Of a stretch of 64,000 nucleotides of DNA, positions 1 to 9,984 are shown in pieces; position 1 is the stretch's first letter, and the number at the start of each line of letters is the position of its first letter. The translations under genes were made by a program, and so were the position numbers. Under the pieces are notes generated by a model. The model was not told the origin of the DNA, made no database searches, and was given only the letters and a program-made list of their open reading frames with translations. This stretch comes from Streptomyces niveus (GTDB lineage: Bacteria > Actinomycetota > Actinomycetes > Streptomycetales > Streptomycetaceae), in contig NZ_CP018047.1 of assembly GCF_002009175.1 (NCBI RefSeq), positions 4,650,001 to 4,714,000 of the forward strand. Reading direction: 5' to 3'.

Positions 1-1214
1 GCACCGAGACCCTGGCCTCGCACGGCTACCCGTCCACCTGGCGGCTGATCAAGGACGTCGGTCTCGACCGCGACGGCGGGGTGCTCAAGGTCGGCAGCCT
101 CGCCGGTGTCTGGCGGGACGGCAAGGCGCACGCGGGCAGCGGGCACTGGGTGGGCACCCTCACCGGCGCGGGGCTGTCGCTCGGCGGCCGGATGGCCATG
201 ACCGGGATGCTGGGCGGACTGCTGCCGTCGCTGGGCAAGGTCAGCACCCGGCGCCCGGGGGAGAGCCCGCTCGGCCTGCGTACGGTCGCCGAGTTCGTCG
301 ACGGCAAACACCCGGATCTGCACGACTATCTCCTCCAGCCGGCCGCGAGCACCGGCTGGGCCTGGGACACCCGGCGGTCGTGCGTCGCGCCGCTCGTGGC
401 CACGATGGTCGCCACCCGGGGGCTGCACGGCTGGCGCACCTACCGCGACGGCATGGACTCGCTCGCCCGGAAGGTCGCGGAGCGGCTGACCGTGCACACC
501 GGGAGGGCCGTCCAGGAGGTCACCGAGAGCCCCGGCGGCGGCGTACGGCTGGTCTTCGCCGACGGGCGCGTGGTAACGGCCCGTGAGGTCGTACTCGCGG
601 TGCCCGCGCCCGTGGCCAGGAAGCTGTATCCGTCGGCGCCCGCCGAGGAACTGCCCTTCCTGGACGCCACGTCGTACTCCCGCATGATCCGCGTGACCCT
701 CCAGGTGGACCGCCCCCTCGCGGTGCGTCAGTCGCGCGGTACGAAGAAGGTCTACGCGCTGCTCATCCCGGAGAAGGAGGACGGCTATCTGGCCGGTCTG
801 ACCTTCGAACACTTCAAGGCGGCCAACCGGGCGCCGCGCGGTCGGGGACTGGTCAGCATGCTGAGCGCGGAACGCGCCACCGACGAGCTGATGGACCGGC
901 CCGACGAGGAGGTCGTCGAGAAGCTGCTGGGGCGCGCCACGAGGTACGTGCCCGAGCTGCGTGAGGCGCTGATCGCGTCGCACGTGCACCGCTTTCCGTA
1001 CGCGGCCCCCGAGGCCACCCCGGACGCCCTGCGGCTCCAGGGCGCCTTCCTGGACCGGCCCGTGCGGGCGGTGGAGTTCGCGGGGGACTGGGTCTTCCAG
1101 CGGCCGACGAGCGAAGCCGCCGTGCAGGCGGGGGAGTTGGCCGCCGAGCGGATCCTGTCGCGGCGGCGGAGCCCGGCCGCCGCGCAGGGGCCCGTACCGA
1201 CGGTGCAGGCTTGA
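1..1214 (+). CDS. FAD-dependent amine oxidase / protoporphyrinogen oxidase-like protein (5' end missing)
   Basis: The reading frame is open from base 3 and ends with TGA at 1214; the start and the N-terminal FAD Rossmann motif lie left of the window. The C-terminal stretch EFAGDWVFQRPTSEAAVQAG is the usual last FAD-contact region of the amine-oxidase/phytoene-desaturase/protoporphyrinogen-oxidase superfamily, and the middle has the typical REVVLAVPAPVARKL strand. It should be a cytosolic flavoprotein oxidising an amine, porphyrinogen or isoprenoid-type substrate; the substrate cannot be read from the sequence. A strong hairpin follows it, so its transcript probably ends before the LuxR gene. 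Whether it belongs to the biosynthetic island further right is unclear. Confidence 0.8.
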   Translation, partial: TETLASHGYPSTWRLIKDVGLDRDGGVLKVGSLAGVWRDGKAHAGSGHWVGTLTGAGLSLGGRMAMTGMLGGLLPSLGKVSTRRPGESPLGLRTVAEFVDGKHPDLHDYLLQPAASTGWAWDTRRSCVAPLVATMVATRGLHGWRTYRDGMDSLARKVAERLTVHTGRAVQEVTESPGGGVRLVFADGRVVTAREVVLAVPAPVARKLYPSAPAEELPFLDATSYSRMIRVTLQVDRPLAVRQSRGTKKVYALLIPEKEDGYLAGLTFEHFKAANRAPRGRGLVSMLSAERATDELMDRPDEEVVEKLLGRATRYVPELREALIASHVHRFPYAAPEATPDALRLQGAFLDRPVRAVEFAGDWVFQRPTSEAAVQAGELAAERILSRRRSPAAAQGPVPTVQA

Positions 1215-1268
1215 TGTGCGTGCTTGACGGGCACGCCTGACGGCGCGTAAGGGTCTACACCTTTCATG

Positions 1269-1308
1269 AAGCCGCCCACCCGCCGAAATCCCGGCGGGAG
1301 GGCGGCTT
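1269..1308 (+). terminator. Two-part stem-loop terminator after the FAD oxidase gene
   Basis: AAGCCGCC (1269-1276) pairs with GGCGGCTT (1301-1308), and an inner CCCGCCG (1279-1285) pairs with CGGCGGG (1292-1298), leaving a 6-nt loop. It lies about 55 bp after the stop codon and ends in a short T run, as expected for an intrinsic terminator. Confidence 0.8.
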
Positions 1309-1474
1309 TCCCATGGTCGGAGCGGGGTTTCGGTCACGTTGCGGGAGTGACTGGAGTGACACCAGTGACCGCCCATTGACCGAGCCTTGACCGATCGTTG
1401 GACGCGGCCTGTGAGGTTCCGGGGGAGAGAAAAACGAGTTGGACGTGCGAACAAGATGAGCCACGGGGGCTGGA

Positions 1475-3958
1475 ATGCGCGCGCAGAACAACGAAGGAAC
1501 AGAAGGAACCATACGGATCGTCGAGCCGGTGCGAACAGGCGGGGACCTCGCTCCCTCCACCGCGCAGCGGTCGCGTTACGCACTCACCTCCCGGGTCGGC
1601 AGGGAAGCGGAACTGGCCGATCTCAAGGCTCGCGCCGCCTCTCCGAACGGACAGGTGCTCACGCTCACCGGCCCGGTCGGCGTGGGCAAGAGCCGGCTGG
1701 CGGACGCGCTCTTCGAGCAGATCGCCGGTGAGTTCGCGGACGGCGGGCGGTACTTGGAGCTGGACACGCTTCGGCTGGAATCGAGCGATGCCGACGGCGG
1801 GGTCGCCCGCGCGGTCGCGGAGGCTCTGGAGCTGATACCGACTCCCGTTCCGGACAATAATGTTGCCGATGCGCCAGATCGTGGCGACGCGTTGGGCGAC
1901 CGAGCTCCGCTCGATCTGCTGCGTGACCATCTCGGCGGACGGGATTTCCTGCTCGTACTCGACTGCGGAGGCCGCCCACCGCACGGCATCGCCGAACTCT
2001 GGGAGGCGGTCGGCTCGGCCGCCCGCCGGCTGTGTCTGGTGACCGTCGGCACCCAGGTGCTCGGTATGTACGGCGAGCACCGCGTCCCGCTCTTCCCCCT
2101 CGCCGTGCCCACGGCGCGCGACACGGCCGACCTCACCCGCCTGGGACAGGTCGACTCCGTACGCCTGCTGGTGGACCGCACCAAGGCCGTACGGCCCGGA
2201 TTCCGCCTCACGCAGGAGAACCGCGAGACCGTCGCCAAGCTCTGCCAGATGCTCGACGGGCTGCCGCTCTCCATCGAACTGGCCGCGTCCCGGCTGAAGG
2301 TCAGCTCGCCGCGCGCCCTGCTTGACGAGCTGAGCCGGTCGCCGGGCACGCTGACGGACCCGGGTACGGCAACCGACGCGGCGGCGGGCCCGGACACGCT
2401 GGGCCTCGCTCCGCAGGCCGTCGAACTCCTCGTACGGCTCGGGGTGTTCACCGAGAGCTTCGGTGTCGCCGAGGCCGCCGGGGTCTTCGAACTCCCCCTC
2501 GATGTCACCCGGCAGGCGCTGGAGGAGATGGTCGACCACAGCGCGCTGCTGACCGAGGAGCAGCGGGACGGCAGCATCCGGTTCTGGATGCTGCGCAGGT
2601 CCCGGGCGCGGGCCCTGGAACACCTCGGACGGCAGGACGCGCTGGGGCCGGTACGCGCCGACCACGCCGTGTTCTTCATCCGTCAACTGCACGGTATCCG
2701 CAGTGAGTTGGAAGGCCCCGGGCAGACTGCGGCGCTGGAGCAGTTCGACCACTGGCACCAGGACGTGCTCGCCGCGCTGGAGTTCCTGGTCGAGGCGGGC
2801 AACGGCGAGGCGGTGGCGACACTGGCCACCGCGGCGCAGCCGTACTGGCTGCTGCGCGGCGAGGTGGAGAGCGCCGATCACTGGCTCTCCGCCGCGCTGC
2901 GGCTCGGCATCGACCGGCACCGGGTACGTCTGGCCGCGTTGGAGGCGCTCGGCGAGGCGCTGCTCCTGACCGACGACCCGGCGGCGGCCAAGCCCTGGCT
3001 GGACGAGGCGCTGGTCGCGTACACCGAACTGGCCGACGGCCCGGGGGTCGCGACCGTACGCCAGCACCTGGCCAGGCTCGCCCAGATCGAGGGCAACCTT
3101 CCCGCCGCCGAGAACCTACTGACACTGGTCCTGGCGGACCTCGACCCGCGGGGAGGTGGTCAGTGGTGTCGGGGGGCAGTGCTGGCCCGCCTCGCCGAGG
3201 TCCGCCGGGACCGGGGAGACATCACGTCGGCTGCGCGGCACGCCACGGAGGCCGTACGGCTCTTCGAGCGCGTGGAGGACGCCCGCTCGGCGGCCCGCGC
3301 CAAGCTCACCCTCGCGGGACTGACGGGGGGGCAGGGTGACTACGACCGGGCCGAGCAACTGGCCTGCCGCGCACTGCTGTTGCTGCACGACCGGGGCGAT
3401 CTGCCGGAAGTGGCACGTGGGTTGGCGGTCCTCGCGGAACTCCTCACCTACAAGTACGGCCGCACGGCGGCGGTGTGGGAGCGCGCGGCCCTGCTGCTCG
3501 GCGCGTCGGACGCCCTGCGCCGCCGGGTCGGCGACACCCTGGCGGGCCAGCCGAACGCCGTCAGCGGCACCCTGCTCGGCCAGGTCAGCGAACGGATGGG
3601 ACGCAGCGCCTTCGACACCGCCTGGCAGCAGGGCGGGCTGTGCACCCCGGACGAGGCGGTCGCACAGGCCCTCACCCTGATCGAACGCACCGACCACCAG
3701 CCGCGCCCCACGGACCTGGTCGGCTCGCTGACCAGGCGCGAACACGAGGTGGCGATGCTGGTCACGGAGGGCCTGACCAACCGCGAGGTCGCGCGCAGGC
3801 TGGGCATCGCGGAGTGGACGGCGGTGAACCACATGCGCAAGGTGATGCAGAAGCTCGGCTGCACCTCCCGCGTCCAGGTGGCGGGCCGGATGCTGCGTCC
3901 CCTGGACCCGCACGCGGGCGTGCAGGGCGCGGCGGCGGGGGGCCTGGTGCGGCGCTAG
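1475..3958 (+). CDS. Large ATPase-LuxR family transcriptional regulator
   Basis: This is an 827-residue protein. A P-loop GPVGVGKS is at residues 66-73 and a Walker-B-like strand FLLVLDCGG follows about 95 residues later. The middle is long, Ala/Leu-rich and TPR-like. A C-terminal LuxR helix-turn-helix starts with LTRREHEVAMLVTEGLTNRE and ends with MQKLGCTSRVQVAGRML. The layout resembles AfsR/SARP-like NB-ARC proteins and LAL regulators, but the DNA-binding domain is LuxR type at the C-terminus. Such proteins usually activate secondary metabolism when the ATPase/TPR part senses a signal. It is the only regulator near the biosynthetic island (5.4-24.4 kb), so it is a candidate pathway regulator by inference. 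The ATG follows a G-rich stretch (GGGGGCTGGA). Confidence 0.85.
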   Translation: MRAQNNEGTEGTIRIVEPVRTGGDLAPSTAQRSRYALTSRVGREAELADLKARAASPNGQVLTLTGPVGVGKSRLADALFEQIAGEFADGGRYLELDTLRLESSDADGGVARAVAEALELIPTPVPDNNVADAPDRGDALGDRAPLDLLRDHLGGRDFLLVLDCGGRPPHGIAELWEAVGSAARRLCLVTVGTQVLGMYGEHRVPLFPLAVPTARDTADLTRLGQVDSVRLLVDRTKAVRPGFRLTQENRETVAKLCQMLDGLPLSIELAASRLKVSSPRALLDELSRSPGTLTDPGTATDAAAGPDTLGLAPQAVELLVRLGVFTESFGVAEAAGVFELPLDVTRQALEEMVDHSALLTEEQRDGSIRFWMLRRSRARALEHLGRQDALGPVRADHAVFFIRQLHGIRSELEGPGQTAALEQFDHWHQDVLAALEFLVEAGNGEAVATLATAAQPYWLLRGEVESADHWLSAALRLGIDRHRVRLAALEALGEALLLTDDPAAAKPWLDEALVAYTELADGPGVATVRQHLARLAQIEGNLPAAENLLTLVLADLDPRGGGQWCRGAVLARLAEVRRDRGDITSAARHATEAVRLFERVEDARSAARAKLTLAGLTGGQGDYDRAEQLACRALLLLHDRGDLPEVARGLAVLAELLTYKYGRTAAVWERAALLLGASDALRRRVGDTLAGQPNAVSGTLLGQVSERMGRSAFDTAWQQGGLCTPDEAVAQALTLIERTDHQPRPTDLVGSLTRREHEVAMLVTEGLTNREVARRLGIAEWTAVNHMRKVMQKLGCTSRVQVAGRMLRPLDPHAGVQGAAAGGLVRR

Positions 3959-4059
3959 CTCTCGGGGCACGGCGACCATGGCCGTGACGTGGACGCCCGG
4001 ACATCGGGTGGAGCGTCTCGGCCATGGATCGTCTCGGTGGCGGCCGGTTGACTGGCGTC

Positions 4060-4905
4060 ATGTCTGAACATCCGATTCTCGTCACCGGGGCGACCGGCAA
4101 GTCCGGCCGCCGTGTCGCCGGCCAACTGCGGGCCAAGGGGCTGCCGGTCCGTGCGGCGGCCCGTAACGGTGAGCACGTCTTCGACTGGACCGACAGCCGC
4201 ACCTGGGACTCCGCCCTGGAGGGCGTGCGGTCCCTCTACATCGTCCAACTGGACGGCACGAAGCTCGTCCGCCCCTTCGTCGAACGGGCGGTACGGCACG
4301 GGGCCCGGCGGATCGTCCTGGCCTCGGGGCGCGGGATCGACGACCCGGACTACGCGAATGACAGCGGCGGCGTCCTCGACGGCATCCTCGACAGTGAGGC
4401 CGCGGTGCGGGAGAGCGGTCTGGAGTGGACGATCAGCAGACCGGGCTGGTTCGCGCAGAACTTCAGCGAGGGCTTCTTCGCGGATGCCGTCCGCGCCGGC
4501 GAACTGCGGCTGCCCGCCGGAGACGGGGCCGCCAGCTTCGTCGACGCCGAGGACATCGCCGCGGTGGTGGTCGCCGCCCTGACGGAGGACGGCCACGCGG
4601 GCCACACCTACGAGCTGTCCGGCCCCCGGGCGGTGACGCTGACCGAGGCGGTCGCCACGATCTCCACGGCCGCGGGCCGCGAGATCCGCTACGTACCGGT
4701 CCCGGTGGCGGAGTACGTCGCCGACCTCGTCCACCAGGGACTGCCACCGGCGGACGCCGGAGCCTTCGCCGACGTGATCGAACCGCTCAGGAAGGGCACG
4801 GACGCCTACGTCTCCGACGGCGTCCACCGAGCCCTGGGCCGCCCGCCGCGTCCTTTCGCGGAGTTCGCCAAGTCCACGGCTGCGGCGGGTGGTTGGCGGG
4901 TCTGA
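4060..4905 (+). CDS. NmrA-type NAD(P)H-binding protein (QorB-like)
   Basis: The protein is 281 residues when started at MSEHPILVTGATGKSGRRV; an in-frame ATG at 4024 would add 12 residues and no clear ribosome site favours either. The N-terminal Rossmann motif TGATGKSG binds NAD(P)H. The later ESGLEWTISRPGWFAQNFSE segment is typical of NmrA/HSCARG and quinone-oxidoreductase QorB-like atypical SDR proteins, which act as redox sensors or quinone reductases and lack the usual YxxxK dyad. The gene is convergent with the DUF4287 gene to its right. The substrate is not predictable. Confidence 0.8.
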   Translation: MSEHPILVTGATGKSGRRVAGQLRAKGLPVRAAARNGEHVFDWTDSRTWDSALEGVRSLYIVQLDGTKLVRPFVERAVRHGARRIVLASGRGIDDPDYANDSGGVLDGILDSEAAVRESGLEWTISRPGWFAQNFSEGFFADAVRAGELRLPAGDGAASFVDAEDIAAVVVAALTEDGHAGHTYELSGPRAVTLTEAVATISTAAGREIRYVPVPVAEYVADLVHQGLPPADAGAFADVIEPLRKGTDAYVSDGVHRALGRPPRPFAEFAKSTAAAGGWRV

Positions 4906-5094
4906 ACGTCTCCCGGAGGGGTTGCCGTACGCCACGTCCGCTGATGCGCACGCCCACTACACAACACGCCTCCACGACGCGTGACGAACCGCTCCGCGCG
5001 GCGCACGGCTGGTGCCGCCCCCGCACTGCCCCGCCCGCGCCGCCGCGCCCGGTTCCCGCATGGCGCCGGGAGTCGGCCGGTGAGCCCGGCCGGT

Positions 5095-5307
5095 CTACTT
5101 CCCGGCGTTCTCCGCGAGCGTGTGGGCCACGAGTGCGTTCGCGTGGCCGTGGCCCAGTGCGTGGTCCGTCTTCAGCCAGGAGACGAGTTCCATGTGCTTC
5201 GTCAGCGACGAGGAACGGATCAGCTCCTTCCACTCCGCGATCGGCCGGCCGTACTTCTTCTCGATCGAGGGGAAGTAGGCGGCAGGGCCCTTCACGGTTT
5301 CGGTCAT
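5095..5307 (-). CDS. DUF4287 domain protein
   Basis: A 70-residue protein carrying GPAAYFPSIEKKYGRPIAEW, the hallmark of the small DUF4287 family common in actinobacteria, often adjacent or fused to DUF5655-type domains. Histidines in the C-terminal half (KTDHALGHGHANALVAH) are part of the conserved region. ATG at 5307 is preceded by AGGGGAC. There is no assigned biochemical function. It may be transcribed from the gap that also holds the 13-bp hairpin at 5379-5408. Confidence 0.85.
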   Translation of the reverse strand: MTETVKGPAAYFPSIEKKYGRPIAEWKELIRSSSLTKHMELVSWLKTDHALGHGHANALVAHTLAENAGK

Positions 5308-5378
5308 GTCGGCGGTGTCCCCTCAGCGGTGGAGTTCTTCGCCACTATGACCGGTGGTGCCCGCCGAAGTGATCGGCG

Positions 5379-5408
5379 ATCGAAAGTGGCCTTCGCCACT
5401 TTCGATCC
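5379..5408. terminator. Perfect 13-bp hairpin downstream of ispG
   Basis: GATCGAAAGTGGC (5379-5391) and its exact reverse complement GCCACTTTCGATC (5396-5408) flank a CTTC loop, 18 bp after the ispG stop. The position fits a terminator for the leftward operon. No T-run follows on that strand, so an operator or processing site upstream of the DUF4287 gene is also possible. Confidence 0.65.
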
Positions 5409-5426
5409 CCGCGGGGTGTCCCCGTC

Positions 5427-6584
5427 TCACACCCCCGCCACGACCAACGGCTCGCCGGAGGGGACCCCTTCGGCCTCCATTTCCGCGGCGATCTTCAGGG
5501 CTTCTTCGATGAGGGTCTCGACGATCTTGGATTCGGGGACCGTCTTGATGACCTCGCCCTTGACGAAGATCTGGCCCTTGCCGTTCCCCGACGCCACCCC
5601 CAGATCCGCCTCACGCGCCTCACCCGGACCGTTCACCACACAGCCCATCACCGCCACCCGCAACGGAACCTCCATGCCCTCCAGGCCCGCGGTCACCTCG
5701 TCCGCGAGCTTGTAGACGTCGACCTGCGCACGCCCGCAGGACGGGCAGGAGACGATCTCCAGGCGGCGCTGCTTCAGATTCAAGGACTCAAGGATCTGAA
5801 GGCCGACCTTGACCTCCTCCGCCGGCGGCGCCGAGAGCGACACCCGGATCGTGTCCCCGATCCCCTCGCTCAGCAGCGCACCGAACGCCACCGCGGACTT
5901 GATCGTCCCCTGGAACGCCGGACCCGCCTCCGTCACCCCCAGATGCAGCGGATAGTCACACCGGGCCGCGAGCAGCCGGTACGCGTTGACCATCACCACC
6001 GGATCGTTGTGCTTCACCGAGATCTTGATGTCCCGGAACCCGTGCTCCTCGAACAGCGACGCCTCCCACAACGCCGACTCGACGAGTGCTTCGGGAGTGG
6101 CCTTCCCGTACTTCTTCAGAAGCCGGGCGTCCAGCGAACCCGCGTTCACCCCGATACGGATCGGCGTCCCCGCCGCCCCCGCCGCCTTCGCGATCTCCTT
6201 GACCTTGTCGTCGAACTGCTTGATGTTCCCCGGATTCACCCGCACCGCCGCACACCCCGCGTCGATCGCCGCGAACACGTACTTCGGCTGGAAATGAATA
6301 TCCGCGATCACCGGGATCTGCGACTTCCGCGCGATCGTCGACAACGCGTCCGCGTCATCCTGCGTCGGACACGCCACCCGCACGATCTGGCACCCCGACG
6401 CCGTCAGCTCCGCGATCTGCTGCAACGTCGCCCCGATGTCCGACGTCCGCGTCGTCGTCATCGACTGCACCGACACCGGCGCGTCCCCACCGACAGCCAC
6501 CGAACCGACCTGGATCTGACGACTGACCCTCCGGTCGGCCAGCTTCACCGGAACATCCGGCATTCCGAGTGCGATGGCGGTCAT
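5427..6584 (-). CDS. ispG: 4-hydroxy-3-methylbut-2-enyl diphosphate synthase (flavodoxin type)
   Basis: A 385-residue IspG/GcpE catalysing the sixth step of the MEP isoprenoid pathway, MEcPP to HMBPP, with a [4Fe-4S] cluster. The N-terminal TIM barrel is clear ([17 protein letters not shown]). The cluster-binding C-terminus shows SCPSCGR with two ligating cysteines, then a third cysteine in CVVNGPGEA followed by the conserved glutamate. ATG overlaps the dxs stop by 4 bp (ATGA), so the two are translationally coupled. It is the last gene of a ten-gene leftward operon that also holds dxs, ispH and a prenyl synthase, and is probably a pathway-dedicated copy beside a housekeeping one elsewhere. 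Confidence 0.95.
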   Translation of the reverse strand: MTAIALGMPDVPVKLADRRVSRQIQVGSVAVGGDAPVSVQSMTTTRTSDIGATLQQIAELTASGCQIVRVACPTQDDADALSTIARKSQIPVIADIHFQPKYVFAAIDAGCAAVRVNPGNIKQFDDKVKEIAKAAGAAGTPIRIGVNAGSLDARLLKKYGKATPEALVESALWEASLFEEHGFRDIKISVKHNDPVVMVNAYRLLAARCDYPLHLGVTEAGPAFQGTIKSAVAFGALLSEGIGDTIRVSLSAPPAEEVKVGLQILESLNLKQRRLEIVSCPSCGRAQVDVYKLADEVTAGLEGMEVPLRVAVMGCVVNGPGEAREADLGVASGNGKGQIFVKGEVIKTVPESKIVETLIEEALKIAAEMEAEGVPSGEPLVVAGV

Positions 6585-8371
6585 GAGGTGAGTGTCCTTT
6601 CCGAGGTCATCCGAGTCAGTACCGCGTCCGTGACGGCGTCGGCGGTCAGCCCGCAGTGGGCGAGGACCTGGGCCCGCGAGCCGTGGTCGAGGAACTCGCG
6701 CGGCAGCCCGAAGTTCCTTACGGGCGTGTCGATCCCGGCGTCCGCCAGGGCCTGCCCGAACGCCGCGCCGACGCCGCCGACGCGTCCGCTGTCCTCGATG
6801 GTGATCACATGCTTGAAGTACGCGGCGGCCTCCACCAGCGTGGGGTTGACCGGGGTGACCCAGCGCGGGTCGACCACCGTCGCCCCGACGCCCGCCTCCC
6901 CGAGCCGGCCGGCGACGTCCAGCGCGAGCCGGGCCATCGGGCCCACCGAGACGATCAGGACGTCGCGGCCGGGCGCGTTGTGGAGCACGTCGAAGCCGTC
7001 GGTCGTGTCGATCGCGGGGATGTCCGCGCCGGTGGTCCCCTTGGGGAAGCGCAGCACCGTCGGCCCCTGCTCCCAGGCGACCGCCTCGCGGAGCAGTGCG
7101 CGCAGTGTCGCGCCGTCGCGCGGCGCGGCGATACGGATGTCCGGTACGGCCTGGAAGAGGGTCAGGTCCCACATGCCGTTGTGGCTGGCGCCGTCGTCGC
7201 CGGTGACGCCCGCGCGGTCCATCACCAGCGTGACGGGGGCGGAGTGCAGGGCGATGTCGGTGACCATCTGGTCGATCATGCGGTTGCCGAACGTCGCGTA
7301 GATGGCCAGCACCGGGTGCAGACCGCCGAGCGCCAGACCGGCGGCGGCCGCCGCAGCGTGCTGCTCGGCGATCCCGACATCGATCGTGCGCGCCGGGAAC
7401 TCCCGCTGGAACTCCAGCAGTCCGACCGGTTCCGCCATCGCCGCCGTGATCGCCACGACATCGGAACGCTCCGCCCCGATCCGTACCATCTCGTCGGAGA
7501 ACACGGCCGTCCACGCGGGACTCGACGCGGGAGCGGCGGTGGCGGACGGGGCGGTGGCCGGCGGAGTCGCCCGTACGACATGGCAGCGGTCCAGCTCGTT
7601 CGTCTCCGCCGTCTCCCAGCCGCGACCCTTCTCCGTCACCACATGGACGACGACCGGACCGCCCAGGGCCCGCGCACGACCCAGCGCGTCCTCGACGGCG
7701 GCGATGTCGTGCCCGTCGACCGGGCCGACATAGCCGAAGCCGAACTCCTCGAAGACGTTCGCGGAAGCTCCGTCGCCCGTGGCCGAACGCAGTTTGCCGA
7801 GGTGCGCCGCCAGGCCACCCACCGTCGGCGCGTACGAGCGCTCGTTGTCGTTCAGGACCACGATCACCGGCCGCTGGGGCGCGCCGCCCAGGTTGTTCAG
7901 CGCCTCCCAGGCGAGACCGCCGGTCAGCGCCCCGTCCCCGATGACGGCGACCACCGCGCGGTCGGTGTCGCCGCTCAACTCGCGGGCGCGCGCCAGCCCG
8001 TCCGCGTAGCTGAGCGCCGTCGACGCGTGCGAGTTCTCGATCACGTCGTGCTCGGACTCGGCGCGCGAGGCGTAGCCGGACAGCCCGTCGCGTGTACGCA
8101 GACCGTCGAACCCGGCGCGCCGGCCGGTCAACAGCTTCTGTACGTAGGTCTGGTGGCCGATGTCCCAGAGCAGCGTGTCCTGCGGCGAGTCGAAGACCCG
8201 GTGCAGCGCGATGGTCAGCTCGACCACGCCCAGGTTGGGTCCGAGGTGTCCGCCGGAGCGGCACACCGCGTCGATCATCACCTCCCGGATCTCCGAGGCG
8301 AGCTGGCCGAGTTGCGCGGGCGAGAGACCGCGGAGATCGCGGGGAGCCGCGATCTCGTCGAGTAGTGCCAT
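6581..8371 (-). CDS. dxs: 1-deoxy-D-xylulose-5-phosphate synthase
   Basis: A 596-residue thiamine-diphosphate enzyme joining pyruvate and glyceraldehyde-3-phosphate, the committed entry to the MEP pathway. Visible motifs are the ThDP signature [16 protein letters not shown], the active-site [17 protein letters not shown], and the N-terminal [20 protein letters not shown] at 8371 has GGAGG 8 nt upstream. It is slightly shorter than typical Dxs (about 620-650 residues), with an Ala/Pro/Ser linker ([19 protein letters not shown]) between the first and second domains. It stops inside the ispG start. A dxs inside a secondary-metabolite operon normally raises precursor flux for a terpenoid product. 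Confidence 0.95.
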   Translation of the reverse strand: MALLDEIAAPRDLRGLSPAQLGQLASEIREVMIDAVCRSGGHLGPNLGVVELTIALHRVFDSPQDTLLWDIGHQTYVQKLLTGRRAGFDGLRTRDGLSGYASRAESEHDVIENSHASTALSYADGLARARELSGDTDRAVVAVIGDGALTGGLAWEALNNLGGAPQRPVIVVLNDNERSYAPTVGGLAAHLGKLRSATGDGASANVFEEFGFGYVGPVDGHDIAAVEDALGRARALGGPVVVHVVTEKGRGWETAETNELDRCHVVRATPPATAPSATAAPASSPAWTAVFSDEMVRIGAERSDVVAITAAMAEPVGLLEFQREFPARTIDVGIAEQHAAAAAAGLALGGLHPVLAIYATFGNRMIDQMVTDIALHSAPVTLVMDRAGVTGDDGASHNGMWDLTLFQAVPDIRIAAPRDGATLRALLREAVAWEQGPTVLRFPKGTTGADIPAIDTTDGFDVLHNAPGRDVLIVSVGPMARLALDVAGRLGEAGVGATVVDPRWVTPVNPTLVEAAAYFKHVITIEDSGRVGGVGAAFGQALADAGIDTPVRNFGLPREFLDHGSRAQVLAHCGLTADAVTDAVLTRMTSERTLTS

Positions 8372-8439
8372 GACTGAACCCTCCATGTCCGAGATGGCCG
8401 ACGTGGCCGACGTGTCCGTGCGGCGGTGGTGCGGATCTG

Positions 8440-8931
8440 TCAGGGCCGGCCAGTTCCCGGGTCGCCGTCCGTGGGCGGCGGCCGGAAGCTGATCTGCGAG
8501 CCGGGCCGCAGGCCGGCCTCGGGACCGGTGAGCGTCCAGGCGGTGTGGATCAGTACGTTGTAGTGGTTGGGGAAGTGGCAGGCGTCGAAGCCCAGCAGGG
8601 TGCCGATGGGCTCCCCGTCGACCAGGACGATGTCGCCCCGGTCCAGCACCCCGGACACCGAGATCTCCACGAATCCGAGGAAGCCGACCCGGTCGATACG
8701 GGAGCCGGCCTCGGTCTCCAGATGGTCGGTGGTGACCAGTTCGTGCAGCTCGCCCTCGCGTACGCAGCGGGAGGCGAACTCCTCCAGGCGCATGCCGCGG
8801 TCCGTACGGCGGTGCCGCAGCACCTTGACCACCTCGGACCTGACCGTGCGCTTGTCGCCGTTCTCCGGGCTGGGCGCCAGCAGCGCCGGGACCTGCGTCC
8901 CGTTGGCGGTCCCGTTGGCCGTCCTGTTCAT
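8440..8931 (-). CDS. Small uncharacterised cluster protein (possibly DUF6917-like)
   Basis: A 163-residue protein whose ATG shares one base with the upstream stop (TGATG), so it is tightly coupled to the Gfo/Idh gene. The core has [51 protein letters not shown] and [15 protein letters not shown]. The cysteine and two histidines in ACHFPNHYN could form a metal or catalytic site, and the alternating beta-strand/turn pattern suggests a compact beta-rich fold. It resembles, from memory only, a Streptomyces family listed as DUF6917. The first ~30 residues are low-complexity. There is no known activity; its strict placement inside the operon suggests a pathway role such as a small enzyme or binding protein. 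Confidence 0.75.
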   Translation of the reverse strand: MNRTANGTANGTQVPALLAPSPENGDKRTVRSEVVKVLRHRRTDRGMRLEEFASRCVREGELHELVTTDHLETEAGSRIDRVGFLGFVEISVSGVLDRGDIVLVDGEPIGTLLGFDACHFPNHYNVLIHTAWTLTGPEAGLRPGSQISFRPPPTDGDPGTGRP

Positions 8932-9893
8932 CACGTCACCGCCTCCGTCCGCTCGGATCGCCCCGTCTGCTCGGTCTGCTCCGCCCGCTCCGTGCGGTAC
9001 GTCGCGTCGACCAGCTCCAGCATCGCGAGCCCGGCGCGCGAGGCGTCCGTACCGGCGCGCACCGCCTGCTCGAACTCCTGGAGCACACCCACGTATTCGT
9101 GCTTCAGGGAGCTCTTGAACGCGTGGTGCCCGGCGAGCATGTCCGCGTGGTGCTCGGTGCCGTCCTTCAGGCGGACGGTGACGTCCTTCGCCTCGCCGTG
9201 CGGATACGACCAGTCCAGCTCGACGGTGGCGGGCACCCCGCCGGCCGAGCGCAGCTCCACCCGCGCCTGCCGGTCGACGCCCTCCCCGTCGCGTACGACC
9301 TCGGCGGACTCGACCGTCAGCTCGCCGAGGAACAGCCGTACGACGTCGAAGGCGTTGGGGCCGTTGTCGGCGACGCAGCCGCCGCCGCAGCGCTCGGGGT
9401 CGAGGTACCAGCGGTCCTGGCCGACGTGCTCCTCGATCTTCTCCAGATAGCGCACCGTCACCGACTCCACCGCCGCCGCCTCGGGGAGTGAACGCAGCAG
9501 GCCGAGCACGTTGTCGTTGTAGCGCCGGTGGAACGCGGTGAACAGCACCGAGCCGCCGCTCACGGCGAGTTCGGTGAGCGCGCGGCCGTCGGCCAGGTGC
9601 AGGGCGAGCGGCTTCTCCACGCAGACCGCGACGCCCGCTTCGAGCGCGTCGCGGCAGACGGCCGCGTGCGCGTCGTTGGGGACGTTGACGACGATCGCGT
9701 CGAGTTCGGTCTCGGCGAGCATCCGCCGGTGGTCCGGGTAGCAGGGCAGCCCCGCCGCGCGGTGCGGGGCCAGCGCGTCCTCGCGCAGGTCGCAGACCGC
9801 GACCAGTTCGAGGGTGGGCAGGCCGGGGAAGGCGTCGAGGTAGAACCGGGAGATGACCCCGAGCCCCACCACGCCTATCCGCAGGGGTTTCAT
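8931..9893 (-). CDS. Gfo/Idh/MocA family oxidoreductase (first copy)
   Basis: A 320-residue NAD(P)-dependent sugar or inositol oxidoreductase. The N-terminal Rossmann motif is [14 protein letters not shown], the family signature [11 protein letters not shown] follows, and the C-terminal domain has [17 protein letters not shown], where family members usually place a catalytic HxxD; here the histidine position reads NAFD. Such enzymes oxidise a sugar hydroxyl, often at C3, to a ketone ahead of a DegT aminotransferase. ATG at 9893 has a strong AAGGAGG 8 nt upstream. The C-terminus ends in a Glu/Thr/Arg-rich tail. Together with the second Gfo/Idh and two DegT genes, this suggests two keto-sugar formation and amination steps. 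Confidence 0.85.
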   Translation of the reverse strand: MKPLRIGVVGLGVISRFYLDAFPGLPTLELVAVCDLREDALAPHRAAGLPCYPDHRRMLAETELDAIVVNVPNDAHAAVCRDALEAGVAVCVEKPLALHLADGRALTELAVSGGSVLFTAFHRRYNDNVLGLLRSLPEAAAVESVTVRYLEKIEEHVGQDRWYLDPERCGGGCVADNGPNAFDVVRLFLGELTVESAEVVRDGEGVDRQARVELRSAGGVPATVELDWSYPHGEAKDVTVRLKDGTEHHADMLAGHHAFKSSLKHEYVGVLQEFEQAVRAGTDASRAGLAMLELVDATYRTERAEQTEQTGRSERTEAVT

Positions 9894-9984
9894 TTTCTGT
9901 GTCCTCCTTGGAGGCGATCGCCGGTGTGCCGGGTGGTGGGTGCCGGGGTGGTGGGGTGGTGGGTGTCGCCCGGGGCCTCGCGGG

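Noticed and set aside
6656..8365. Long open frames opposite dxs, the Gfo/Idh genes and many others
   Set aside because: Antisense frames are common in high-GC DNA; their predicted proteins are Arg/Ala/Pro-rich without domains.
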